Shown here piece after piece: positions 1 to 7,305 of a stretch of 8,210 bases of DNA. Location of the stretch: the NCBI GenBank assembly GCA_964437735.1, contig CAYTID010000095.1, forward strand, positions 1 to 8,210, written 5' to 3'. The notes beneath the pieces are model-generated. The model saw only the letters and a program-made list of their open reading frames with translations, searched no databases and was not told where the DNA came from. The DNA comes from CAYTID01 sp964437735 (GTDB taxonomy: Bacteria > Bacteroidota > Ignavibacteria > UBA10030 > BY39). Position 1 is the stretch's first letter. The number at the start of each line of letters is the position of its first letter. A program made the position numbers and the translations under genes.

Positions 1-2
1 AT

Positions 3-3000
3 GCTTACCGATTTAATATTAATAATATTGATATGCCATTGAACCGTTCTGGGGTTATGGCAAATGTGACTATTGGTAACATAGGTAACGGACAAATAGA
101 TGGGAAGGAATTTCTATTCTCAGGTGGATTCTTCCTTTCCGGTATAACCAATGGTTTCATGTGGTCAAATGCCGTGGCTTCTGCTTCACGTATCCAGGAT
201 TATGCTCCGGGAACTTCAACGAAAGTTAATGATCCCAAAGCTCAACTATATCTCCTTCGTGCAACCGATAGTGATTTTTCTGAAAGTTGGCTGGTATGGA
301 AAGATGCCGTAGCTCTTGGCGCTTATTTTTATGATGGTGATAGTGACGGAGTTTATAATCCTGTCGATAAAAATGGAAACGGGAAATGGGATCGTGATGA
401 AGACCGACCCGATTTAATCGGTGATGAAACCGTATGGTGTGTGTATACAGATGCAATAGAGCCATCAAAACGAAGATTTATTGATGTTCCTCCCCAGGGA
501 ATTGATATCAGGCAATCTGTTTTTGGATTTAAATCAAAAGGTATCGTAGGTAATATGATTTTCCTTCGATATAGTATTCTTAATACAGGGACGGTTGCTG
601 ATGTAATGGATTCAGTCTATTTCGGTGTATGGGCTGACCCGGATTTGGGTGATTATACCGATGATTTGGTTGGGTCTGATACAACTTTAAATGCAGGTTA
701 TGTATACAATGATGGTGATGATCCTGTTTTCGGTGTGAATCCCCCAACATTTTTAATCGACTTTTTCCAGGGTCCTATTGCTTACATACCGGGAATTACA
801 TTTACTGATAATAACGGAAACGGTAGATATGATGATGGAATTGATACTCCGCGCGACACAGCCTCAAATGTTCAAGGTCAGGTTCGTGGTGTTGTAAAAT
901 ATCCCGGTGCAAAAAACCTTGGATTGTCATCTTTCGTACATTATATGCAAAGTCATGCGACATTAGGAGATCCTTCAACCAGACAAGAAGCAAGAAGCTA
1001 TATGTTGGGAAGAGATAAAGTAGGTAATGCTCTGGATCCATGCACATTTACGTTTGGAACCGTAAAAGGTGGAATACCGTGCGCGACAGTGAATAATAAA
1101 TTCTGGTATTCAGGCGATCCGGTAACGGATATTGGCTGGATAAATAACCTCCCAATTGATCAAAGACAGATGTCGAATACTGGTCCTTTCCGATTGGAGA
1201 AGGGAAAACCGGTTGATATTGTAGTAGCGTATGTTGTCGCGAGAGGTACAAATGCGTTAAATAGTATCACTAAAACAAAAGAGTATGATAAAACTGCTCA
1301 AAAGGTTTTCGATTTGAATTTTCCATCTCCACCCCCACCGCCGCCGATCGAATATCAGGTAAAAACCGGAAATAATTTTATTGACATGACATGGAATACT
1401 GATAAATATATCAATTATCGGGCTGTTGATACAGTATTGGATATCGACAGAAGATTTGAGGGTTATTATGTTACCGCTTACAAAACAAATACTAAACAAA
1501 CAAGTATTGCAGGCGTGGTAACGGCCGCTGAGGTAGCAAATTATGATGTCAATAATTTCATAAATAATATCTATACAAGATCATCGAACGGAGGAATCGA
1601 TCTTATCAGGAGCGAAGCATTAGTATCCAATAAGATGAGTGCTGCGATCTACGGTGATTCTGCGCAAGGTAGAATCAAACTTAGGATCGACAAAGATCCG
1701 TTCACAGGTGCACCACTTATAAAAGGGAAAGAATATTATTTCGCAATTACAGCATATTTCCTGAATCACAGGACAATTGTTAATAAAGAAACTAATACCT
1801 ATGGTCCGTCAGGAGATTATGTTGATTTGAGCGGTGGCGGATTTGAAGAATTTGAGACTCAAATAATTAAAGTAGTTTTCGGACGGGATTTATTCGAACC
1901 CGCTTCGATAGCTCAAGTTGGACAACGTTTTGAGGGATTTTCCGACGGAAAAGTTGGTTATGTTGTTACTGATAATAACTTCTTAACCGGCGATGAATAT
2001 ACTGTGGAATTCTTTAAAGATAGAGTATCTGCAACATATTCGACCTTCTGGAGACTTAAGAATAAAACTAAAGGATTACTACTGATCGATTCGTCTAAAG
2101 TGTATAATTATGACACAACTAATTATTCCGGTATAGTAAAAGATGGATTTGTTGTTAAGATACAAAACATCACACCAACCATTAATTTTACCGGTGTAAA
2201 ATACAATCCGGCTATTGCGACAGATCCTGTTTGGTATTCAAGTTTTTTACCGACTACCGATGGAACAGGTGTGTTTTATGTTGGGAAAGATATACCTCAG
2301 GGAGCTCCGGCTAAACTACAAAATAATGCCGCTGCCCGTTCTGATGTGATTAAAGCCGATAAATTAAGAAGAATTGAAATACGATTTGGTACCAGCGGAA
2401 AAGCACATCGATATCTGAACGGCTTTATTGGTTCTCCGATTGCCCGGAGATCATCCTTTGCCTATGCTAAGGCGGTAACTGCAACGGATACAACCGGAGG
2501 TCGCGGAACAGTCGGAAAATTTGGAGAAGGTTTCGTAGATGTTCCATTTACAGCTTGGGTAAAGGATACCAGGTATAATGAAGAAAGACAATTAGCAGTA
2601 GCATTTATTGAACAAAGTTCAGCATATAGGGGAAAACCAGATGGTATTTGGGATCCGACAGTTAATCTTCAAAATACGGGGGAAGTCATTGTAATATTCG
2701 ATGCCCCCTATGATCCGACAGGATCTCAGATAGAATACACCGGGGGTGTTTTCGGAACTACGACTGTATGGTCCGATATTATCAGAGGCTTTACCATACC
2801 AGACACAAATATTACAAAAGAAAAACGTGATATCGCAAAATCACCTTGGTTTAATGCGATGTACGTTGTCGGTTTGCAACGAAAAGATTCGGTGTCCTTC
2901 TTTAAGAATGGCGATATATTAAGCATTCCAATGTCAATTTATGGATATACGGATGCTGATAAATATACATTCAGGACTTTGAGGAAAGGAGAATTGAATG

Positions 3001-3359
3001 CGGAACAGAAAAAAGCGTTATTCGAAAAAGTAAATGTATTCCCGAATCCGTTATTCGCTTATAATCCGGCAACAAGTTATGAAAATACCGCAACCGATGA
3101 ACCGTTTGTGACATTCTCGAACTTACCGACGGATATAACAGTAAAAATATATTCACTGTCTGGTATTTTGTTAAAAACTTTAACGACTTCGGATAAAGCT
3201 ACACCCTCATCACCGTTCTTACGATGGAATTTAGAAAATGAAGAAGGACTGAGAGTTGCCTCCGGTATGTACCTTGCAATCGTAACATCACCGGAATACG
3301 GCGAAAAAATACTGAAGTTTGCTATTGTTATGCCCCAAAAACAAATACAAAGATATTAA
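3..3359 (+). CDS. Large secreted protein with T9SS type A-like C-terminal sorting domain (5' end missing)
   Basis: The frame is open to the left edge of the window, and ten codons precede the first ATG (33), which has no Shine-Dalgarno sequence. The true start and the signal peptide therefore lie outside, and 1118 residues are visible. Counting from the ATG at 33, residues 101-106 (DGDSDG) and 112-123 (D-x-N-x-N-G-x-x-D-x-x-E) look like calcium-binding loops, and a second DNNGNG loop begins at 259. The stretch at about 151-220, including DPDLGDYTDD, is a motif I recognise from secreted Ignavibacteria/Bacteroidetes proteins. A PSPPPPPP linker (431-438) leads into a fibronectin-III-like region (about 440-580). 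Residues about 998-1100 (VFPNP, VKIYSLSG, SGMYLAIV) resemble the T9SS type A sorting domain, which directs transport across the outer membrane. No enzyme active site is recognisable, so an adhesive or surface-structural role is only a guess. It is probably co-transcribed with the PorV-like gene 35 bases downstream. Confidence 0.85.
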   Translation, partial: AYRFNINNIDMPLNRSGVMANVTIGNIGNGQIDGKEFLFSGGFFLSGITNGFMWSNAVASASRIQDYAPGTSTKVNDPKAQLYLLRATDSDFSESWLVWKDAVALGAYFYDGDSDGVYNPVDKNGNGKWDRDEDRPDLIGDETVWCVYTDAIEPSKRRFIDVPPQGIDIRQSVFGFKSKGIVGNMIFLRYSILNTGTVADVMDSVYFGVWADPDLGDYTDDLVGSDTTLNAGYVYNDGDDPVFGVNPPTFLIDFFQGPIAYIPGITFTDNNGNGRYDDGIDTPRDTASNVQGQVRGVVKYPGAKNLGLSSFVHYMQSHATLGDPSTRQEARSYMLGRDKVGNALDPCTFTFGTVKGGIPCATVNNKFWYSGDPVTDIGWINNLPIDQRQMSNTGPFRLEKGKPVDIVVAYVVARGTNALNSITKTKEYDKTAQKVFDLNFPSPPPPPPIEYQVKTGNNFIDMTWNTDKYINYRAVDTVLDIDRRFEGYYVTAYKTNTKQTSIAGVVTAAEVANYDVNNFINNIYTRSSNGGIDLIRSEALVSNKMSAAIYGDSAQGRIKLRIDKDPFTGAPLIKGKEYYFAITAYFLNHRTIVNKETNTYGPSGDYVDLSGGGFEEFETQIIKVVFGRDLFEPASIAQVGQRFEGFSDGKVGYVVTDNNFLTGDEYTVEFFKDRVSATYSTFWRLKNKTKGLLLIDSSKVYNYDTTNYSGIVKDGFVVKIQNITPTINFTGVKYNPAIATDPVWYSSFLPTTDGTGVFYVGKDIPQGAPAKLQNNAAARSDVIKADKLRRIEIRFGTSGKAHRYLNGFIGSPIARRSSFAYAKAVTATDTTGGRGTVGKFGEGFVDVPFTAWVKDTRYNEERQLAVAFIEQSSAYRGKPDGIWDPTVNLQNTGEVIVIFDAPYDPTGSQIEYTGGVFGTTTVWSDIIRGFTIPDTNITKEKRDIAKSPWFNAMYVVGLQRKDSVSFFKNGDILSIPMSIYGYTDADKYTFRTLRKGELNAEQKKALFEKVNVFPNPLFAYNPATSYENTATDEPFVTFSNLPTDITVKIYSLSGILLKTLTTSDKATPSSPFLRWNLENEEGLRVASGMYLAIVTSPEYGEKILKFAIVMPQKQIQRY

Positions 3360-3394
3360 CATAAGAATATTTTTAAAATAGGAGATTAATAAAA

Positions 3395-4417
3395 ATGAGA
3401 AAATTTACAAGAGCATTAGTATTATTGGTTATTTTCTCTACCTTGTTATATGCTGGAGATGTATCTAGAAAAGGTACAACTGGTGCCGAGCAATTGCTTA
3501 TCCCTGTTGGAGCCAGAGGTATCGCAACCGGTGGAGCATTTATTTCTAATATTACAGGAATGGAAGCTATTTATTATAATCCGGCAGGTTTAGACTATAT
3601 GAGACGGACTGAAGGAATGTTTAGTTATATGTCTTACATTGCCGATATTAATGTTTCATATATAGCAGCTGGTACCAGTCTTGGTGAATTGGGATCAATT
3701 GCATTGAGTTTTAAGACACTCGACTTTGGTATTATTCCTGTAACCACATTCGATAGCCCGGACGGAACAGGTGCGACCTACACACCTCAGTATTATGTTG
3801 CCGGATTGTCTTATTCAAAAATTATAACAGATAGAGTAACAATCGGTGTTAATGCCAAATTAATTAATGAGACCATTATGAGTGTAAATGCTAATGGTTT
3901 TGCAATCGATTTCGGTGTACAATACCGGTTTAAACAAAATTTATCACTGGGCGCTGTCGTGAAAAATATTGGTTCGAATATGAGATATTCTGGTTCGGAC
4001 TTGCAGGTAAAAACCCCGATTCCGATCAGCCAACCGGGCAGCAAACCCGGTGTTTATGAAGCTGTAACCGAACCGTTCCAGATTCCGAGTTATTTTTCGT
4101 TAAGCATCGCTTACGATTATATTTTTAACGAACAAAATAAATTCGTTCTTGGAACAACATTTACAAACAATAATTCATATGAAGATGAATTAAAACTTGG
4201 TCTGGAATACGGATTTATGAATACCTTTTTCATCCGGGGCGGTTATAATATGTTGATGAAAAATGCCGAGAACTCAATATATGGTTTGACTTTCGGAGCA
4301 GGTGTCGACTATAATGTTGTGGAAGGAATCGGAATGGTGTTCGATTACGCTTTCCGGGATATTAAGGATTTCCCAACTCCCAATCACGTTTTTACTTTAA
4401 AAATTATTGTTAATTAA
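3395..4417 (+). CDS. PorV/PorQ family outer-membrane protein
   Basis: The 340-residue product begins with a signal peptide: MRKFTR, a hydrophobic core to residue 19, and likely cleavage after Ala20. The mature start carries the family pattern GARGIATGGAF (39-49) followed by YYNPAGL (60-66). The rest alternates short amphipathic strands and turns, as expected for a FadL-like beta-barrel. The C-terminal part contains paired strands such as FFIRGGYNM and GMVFDYAF, but the last residue is Asn rather than the Phe usual in many barrels. The start is supported by AGGAG at 3380-3384, ten bases before the ATG. PorV is the T9SS shuttle that brings cargo to the surface attachment machinery, and PorQ-type relatives are less well defined. 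I cannot tell which of these roles this paralogue has, so no symbol is given. It follows a T9SS-type cargo gene and precedes a strong terminator. Confidence 0.86.
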   Translation: MRKFTRALVLLVIFSTLLYAGDVSRKGTTGAEQLLIPVGARGIATGGAFISNITGMEAIYYNPAGLDYMRRTEGMFSYMSYIADINVSYIAAGTSLGELGSIALSFKTLDFGIIPVTTFDSPDGTGATYTPQYYVAGLSYSKIITDRVTIGVNAKLINETIMSVNANGFAIDFGVQYRFKQNLSLGAVVKNIGSNMRYSGSDLQVKTPIPISQPGSKPGVYEAVTEPFQIPSYFSLSIAYDYIFNEQNKFVLGTTFTNNNSYEDELKLGLEYGFMNTFFIRGGYNMLMKNAENSIYGLTFGAGVDYNVVEGIGMVFDYAFRDIKDFPTPNHVFTLKIIVN

Positions 4418-4428
4418 CTATAAAGTAA

Positions 4429-4463
4429 GAGAGGCGCCTGAGAACGGCGCCTCTCATTTTTTA
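4429..4463 (+). terminator. Rho-independent terminator of the cargo-PorV unit
   Basis: A perfect 10-bp inverted repeat (gagaggcgcc at 4429-4438, ggcgcctctc at 4446-4455) encloses a 7-base loop. It is followed by a T-rich tract (attttttattt from 4456). It starts 11 bases after the stop codon of the PorV-like gene. The opposite strand lacks a good T run after the stem, so it probably acts only on + strand transcripts. It is the only clear intrinsic terminator in the window. Confidence 0.93.
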
Positions 4464-4619
4464 TTTATTCATATCTTTATTTTTGTCCCAAGCGTAATAA
4501 TTAAATCTTTATATATTTATCCACGAACTTCTTAATTTATTCTTTTATTTTTTATGGGAAACGATTAAGCTTCAAATTGGTTTTTTATCTTTCAATCCTT
4601 ATATTTCTTAGGAATTGAT
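4464..4619 (+). promoter_or_regulatory. AT-rich gap probably holding the promoter of the NHL-ssb-gldE-like-sppA unit
   Basis: Transcription should restart here because a strong terminator lies just upstream. No element is decisive. TATCTTTC at 4586-4593 matches the Bacteroidetes -7 box TAnnTTTG in 7 of 8 positions and would leave a leader of roughly 20 bases, but I see no clear TTTG at the matching -33 position. TTGGTT (4577-4582), 17 bases, then TATATT (4600-4605) resembles a sigma-70 promoter, but it would start transcripts inside the ribosome binding site. AGGA at 4610-4613 is the likely ribosome binding site for the ATG at 4620. No other gene or structure is visible in the gap. Confidence 0.35.
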
Positions 4620-5471
4620 ATGAAATTCATTTTTATCATATTGCTTTTGGTCGTTTCACTCTACTCGCAGGAAGAATCAGTGGTACAGATCGAATTATCA
4701 TCGATTATCGATCAGCCGATCACATTTGCAATCGATAACGAAAATAATTATTATATCCTGGAAGAAAAAAGGAACAAACTTATAAAAATTAATCGGGAAG
4801 GAGACCTTTTGTTTGAAATTGGAGGCTACGGTTGGGGTCAATTGGAATTTGATAATCCGATTTCGGTTGCAACGTTCGACGGATTGAATATTTTTGTCTC
4901 GGATCAATACAACAATAGAATACAGAGATTCAATAAAAATCTTGATTATATCAGTTCACTTAAAACTGATCAACCACCGAATATCGGGGAGGCATATAAA
5001 TATCCAACTTTAATCGCCGTTGACCGCTTTATGAACTTGTTTGTTTATGACAATGAAAACAAAAGAATGCTAAAATATGATAATAAAAATAATTTAATAA
5101 AAGCATTCGGCGGATTTAATGAATATAAAGGTGTTATAAAAAATCCTAAAAAGATTAATATCGGTGAGGAAGATGAGGTATTAGTCTTAGATGATGAAGG
5201 GCTGAAAATATTTAACAATTGGGGAATATTCATCAACGAGTTTATATTGAATAAGGATATTTTGTCAGTCTCGACTCATAAGAGTAGTATATACTTACTA
5301 TATGACGATCATATGGATGTAATAGACAAAAAAGGGGAGGTTATCAAATCCCAAAAATTACAAAATATGCTTTTGGAAAAATCCGATGAACTATTTGTCG
5401 ACATGTTAATAAAATCTAACCGGATTCATTTTTTGACTAACAAGAATATTTTTATTTTACCGATTTATTAA
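4620..5471 (+). CDS. Secreted NHL-repeat-like beta-propeller protein, unknown function
   Basis: The 283-residue product has a short signal peptide (MKFIFIILLLVVSLYSQ, likely cut near residues 16-17) with no lipobox cysteine, so it is probably periplasmic or secreted. The clearest repeat is residues 73-115, where GQLEFDNPISVA, FVSDQYNNRIQRFN and YISSL form a typical NHL blade. Weaker blades follow the same pattern of a hydrophobic strand, a D/N turn and a K-x-x-x-N/D ending at about 33-68, 128-165, 175-208, 213-243 and 258-283. That is consistent with a six-bladed propeller. Such propellers bind proteins, sugars or other ligands, and no catalytic residues stand out. AGGA at 4610-4613, six bases before the ATG, supports the start. 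It is first in the right-hand gene group, and its stop lies 50 bases before ssb, so co-transcription with ssb is plausible. Confidence 0.75.
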   Translation: MKFIFIILLLVVSLYSQEESVVQIELSSIIDQPITFAIDNENNYYILEEKRNKLIKINREGDLLFEIGGYGWGQLEFDNPISVATFDGLNIFVSDQYNNRIQRFNKNLDYISSLKTDQPPNIGEAYKYPTLIAVDRFMNLFVYDNENKRMLKYDNKNNLIKAFGGFNEYKGVIKNPKKINIGEEDEVLVLDDEGLKIFNNWGIFINEFILNKDILSVSTHKSSIYLLYDDHMDVIDKKGEVIKSQKLQNMLLEKSDELFVDMLIKSNRIHFLTNKNIFILPIY

Positions 5472-5521
5472 CATAATTAGTAAGAAATTAAAAATAATAA
5501 CAAATAATACATGAGGTATAT

Positions 5522-5944
5522 ATGGCAGCAAAAAGTTTAAATAAGGTTTTATTAATAGGAAATTTAGGGAAAGACCCTGAGCTGAGATACACAGCCAGCG
5601 GGCAGGCAGTTGCTAATTTTTCTCTTGCGACAACTAATAGCTGGAAGGATGCTGAGGGAAATTTATCTGAAAGAACTGAGTGGCACAATATTGTGGCATG
5701 GGGCAAGTTAGCGGAAATATGCGGAGAATGGCTTAAAAAAGGACAAAAAGTGTATATCGAGGGGAATATCCGCTCAAGAAGCTACGATGATAAAAACGGC
5801 GTAAAAAGAAATGTAACGGATATATATGCCGACAATTTAATTATGCTTGGTGGTGGAAAATTTTCCTCTGAAGAACCAACAGGGAATACTAAATCAGAAA
5901 TACCGGGACAAGAAACAAATAATGATGACGATCTTCCTTTCTGA
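5522..5944 (+). CDS. ssb: Single-stranded DNA-binding protein SSB
   Basis: SSB coats single-stranded DNA during replication, repair and recombination and recruits partner proteins through its C-terminal tip. The 140-residue product opens with an OB fold: LNKVLLIGNLGKDPELRYT (6-24), then ANFSLATT (31-38), TEWHNIVAWGKLAE (52-65) and GQKVYIEGNIRSRSY (74-88). Aromatic residues that stack on DNA in E. coli SSB have counterparts at W41, W54, W60 and Y88, with the conserved H55 also present. Residues about 110-134 form a short hydrophilic linker, and the acidic tip DDDLPF (135-140) is intact. The protein is shorter than E. coli SSB because of this linker. GAGG at 5513-5516, five bases before the ATG, supports the start. 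It sits between the propeller gene and a GldE-like gene, an arrangement like the ssb-gldE pair of Bacteroidetes. Confidence 0.97.
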   Translation: MAAKSLNKVLLIGNLGKDPELRYTASGQAVANFSLATTNSWKDAEGNLSERTEWHNIVAWGKLAEICGEWLKKGQKVYIEGNIRSRSYDDKNGVKRNVTDIYADNLIMLGGGKFSSEEPTGNTKSEIPGQETNNDDDLPF

Positions 5945-5989
5945 TGATTAGTAGAAAATTCTGAAAGCTGTAGTTGAAAAGTAATATTA

Positions 5990-7246
5990 TTGGAAATTGA
6001 GTTTTTTACATATGGTCTGGTTTTTCTTTTTCTAATTCTTCTATCGTCATTTTTTTCAGGGAGTGAGGTTGCCTTTTTTTCACTCGATCCGGCGACAAAG
6101 GAAAAATTAAGAAAAGATAAATCTTTTCTGGCAAAAAGGGCAATCTATCTTATCGCCAATCCGTCATTATTGTTAATTACAATACTCATCTGCAATAACA
6201 TTGTAAATGTTTCTGCGGCAGTTCTAGCTGCGCTGCTGACTTATGAGCTTATTGGATTGTATCATTTGCATCAAACGTTGCTGATAGTTTTTGAAATAAT
6301 CTTCGTAACAATAATATTACTCATAATCGGTGAAGTCACCCCTAAAATAATTGCACGAAAATATTCAATGAAATATGTTATTATAGCGACTATTCCGATT
6401 TCAATTATGGTAATTATATTTTATCCGCTTTCCCTTTTTTTTGAAAAACTCTCAAATGTTTCAAAAAGGATAATCAAAGTAGACCAATCGAAAAGCGCCC
6501 TGAGAATGGATGAAATAACTGATCTTAATGATATAATTGAAACACAAACAGATATCGATAAAACAACACAAAAATTGTTATCCAATATCGGGGAATTATC
6601 TAAAATAACAGTTCGAGATATTCAGGTCTCGAGGGTAGATTTGTTGGCAATAAATATAAAAATGTCAATTGATGAGGTAGTCGAAATTGTTTCAAAATCA
6701 AACCATACTTTTATTCCCGTTTATAATGATAACATCGATGATATTATCGGCGTTATAACTTCCTCCGATATTCTAAAATATCATTATGAATCTTTAAAAA
6801 TACAGAACCTTCGAAGTATCATTCATAAACCTCTATATGTACCTGAGACCAAAGATGTTATCGAATTATTAAAAGAATTTCAGTCAACTCGGATTTATAT
6901 TGCAATTGTCGTTGATGAACACGGCGGAACGTCAGGTATGGTAACACTTAAGGATATCCTGCGTCAAATGGTTGGTCTCATGAAAGCGGAAGAGAGTAAG
7001 TTTGTGAAGATAGCCGAGAATACTTATGTTGCACCCGGCTCAACACCGATAACAGAAATTGAAAGATTATTTAATATTTCTATAGAACTGCCGGAATTGG
7101 AAAATACAACTATTGCGGGTTTGATTTTACATCAAATCGAAAAAATCCCTCAAAAGGGGGAATACTCTATATATAAAAATATAATCTTCACAGTTGAGGA
7201 AGTTATAAATAATCGAATAAATAAAGTAACAATTAAGATTATATAG
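5990..7246 (+). CDS. CBS-domain membrane protein of the CNNM/CorC (HlyC) family, GldE-like
   Basis: The 418-residue product has the full family layout. An N-terminal DUF21/CNNM membrane domain has hydrophobic segments at about 5-27, 57-83, 95-115 and 127-150, and carries the conserved SGSE (23-26), N69/N70/N73 and GEVTPK (114-119). A pair of CBS domains follows (about 207-265 and 273-330, with FIPVY at 241-245 and VDEHGGTSG at 308-316). The C-terminal CorC/HlyC transporter-associated domain spans about 337-418. Relatives are linked to magnesium or cobalt export, and GldE of gliding Bacteroidetes belongs to this family. The start is TTG: an in-frame stop lies at 5975-5977 and the first in-frame ATG is far inside, beyond the conserved membrane motifs. 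No strong Shine-Dalgarno is visible (GAAAAG near 5976-5981 at best). It lies 45 bases after ssb, which favours a GldE-type assignment, but ion transport cannot be excluded. Confidence 0.88.
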   Translation: MEIEFFTYGLVFLFLILLSSFFSGSEVAFFSLDPATKEKLRKDKSFLAKRAIYLIANPSLLLITILICNNIVNVSAAVLAALLTYELIGLYHLHQTLLIVFEIIFVTIILLIIGEVTPKIIARKYSMKYVIIATIPISIMVIIFYPLSLFFEKLSNVSKRIIKVDQSKSALRMDEITDLNDIIETQTDIDKTTQKLLSNIGELSKITVRDIQVSRVDLLAINIKMSIDEVVEIVSKSNHTFIPVYNDNIDDIIGVITSSDILKYHYESLKIQNLRSIIHKPLYVPETKDVIELLKEFQSTRIYIAIVVDEHGGTSGMVTLKDILRQMVGLMKAEESKFVKIAENTYVAPGSTPITEIERLFNISIELPELENTTIAGLILHQIEKIPQKGEYSIYKNIIFTVEEVINNRINKVTIKII

Positions 7247-7305
7247 AAGTTGATTTTCATCAGTATATTTCGTATAATTCCTAATAAAATCAATAGGTTA
7301 CAGGT

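Noticed and set aside
33..35. ATG at 33 as the real start of the giant protein
   Set aside because: There is no Shine-Dalgarno sequence or signal peptide, the frame is open upstream to the window edge, and the conserved secreted module is already under way.
226..1499. Several minus-strand open frames of 67-81 codons opposite the giant gene
   Set aside because: They are rich in His, Tyr and Arg in a way expected of antisense reading, have no family motifs, and lie wholly within a convincing + strand gene.
4577..4605. Sigma-70-like promoter TTGGTT, 17 bases, TATATT
   Set aside because: The -35 match is weak, and the start point would fall inside the ribosome binding site of the gene at 4620, so it is not listed as a separate promoter.
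5501..5516. TAATAC as a -10 box for an ssb-specific promoter
   Set aside because: No matching -35 or Bacteroidetes-type -33 box is visible, and start sites would fall at or after the Shine-Dalgarno sequence.
7250..7293. Inverted repeat TTGATTTT / AAAATCAA just before the sppA ribosome binding site
   Set aside because: The 8-bp arms are AT-rich and separated by a 28-base loop, so the hairpin would be weak. A chance match is likely in such AT-rich DNA, and there is no T tract after it.
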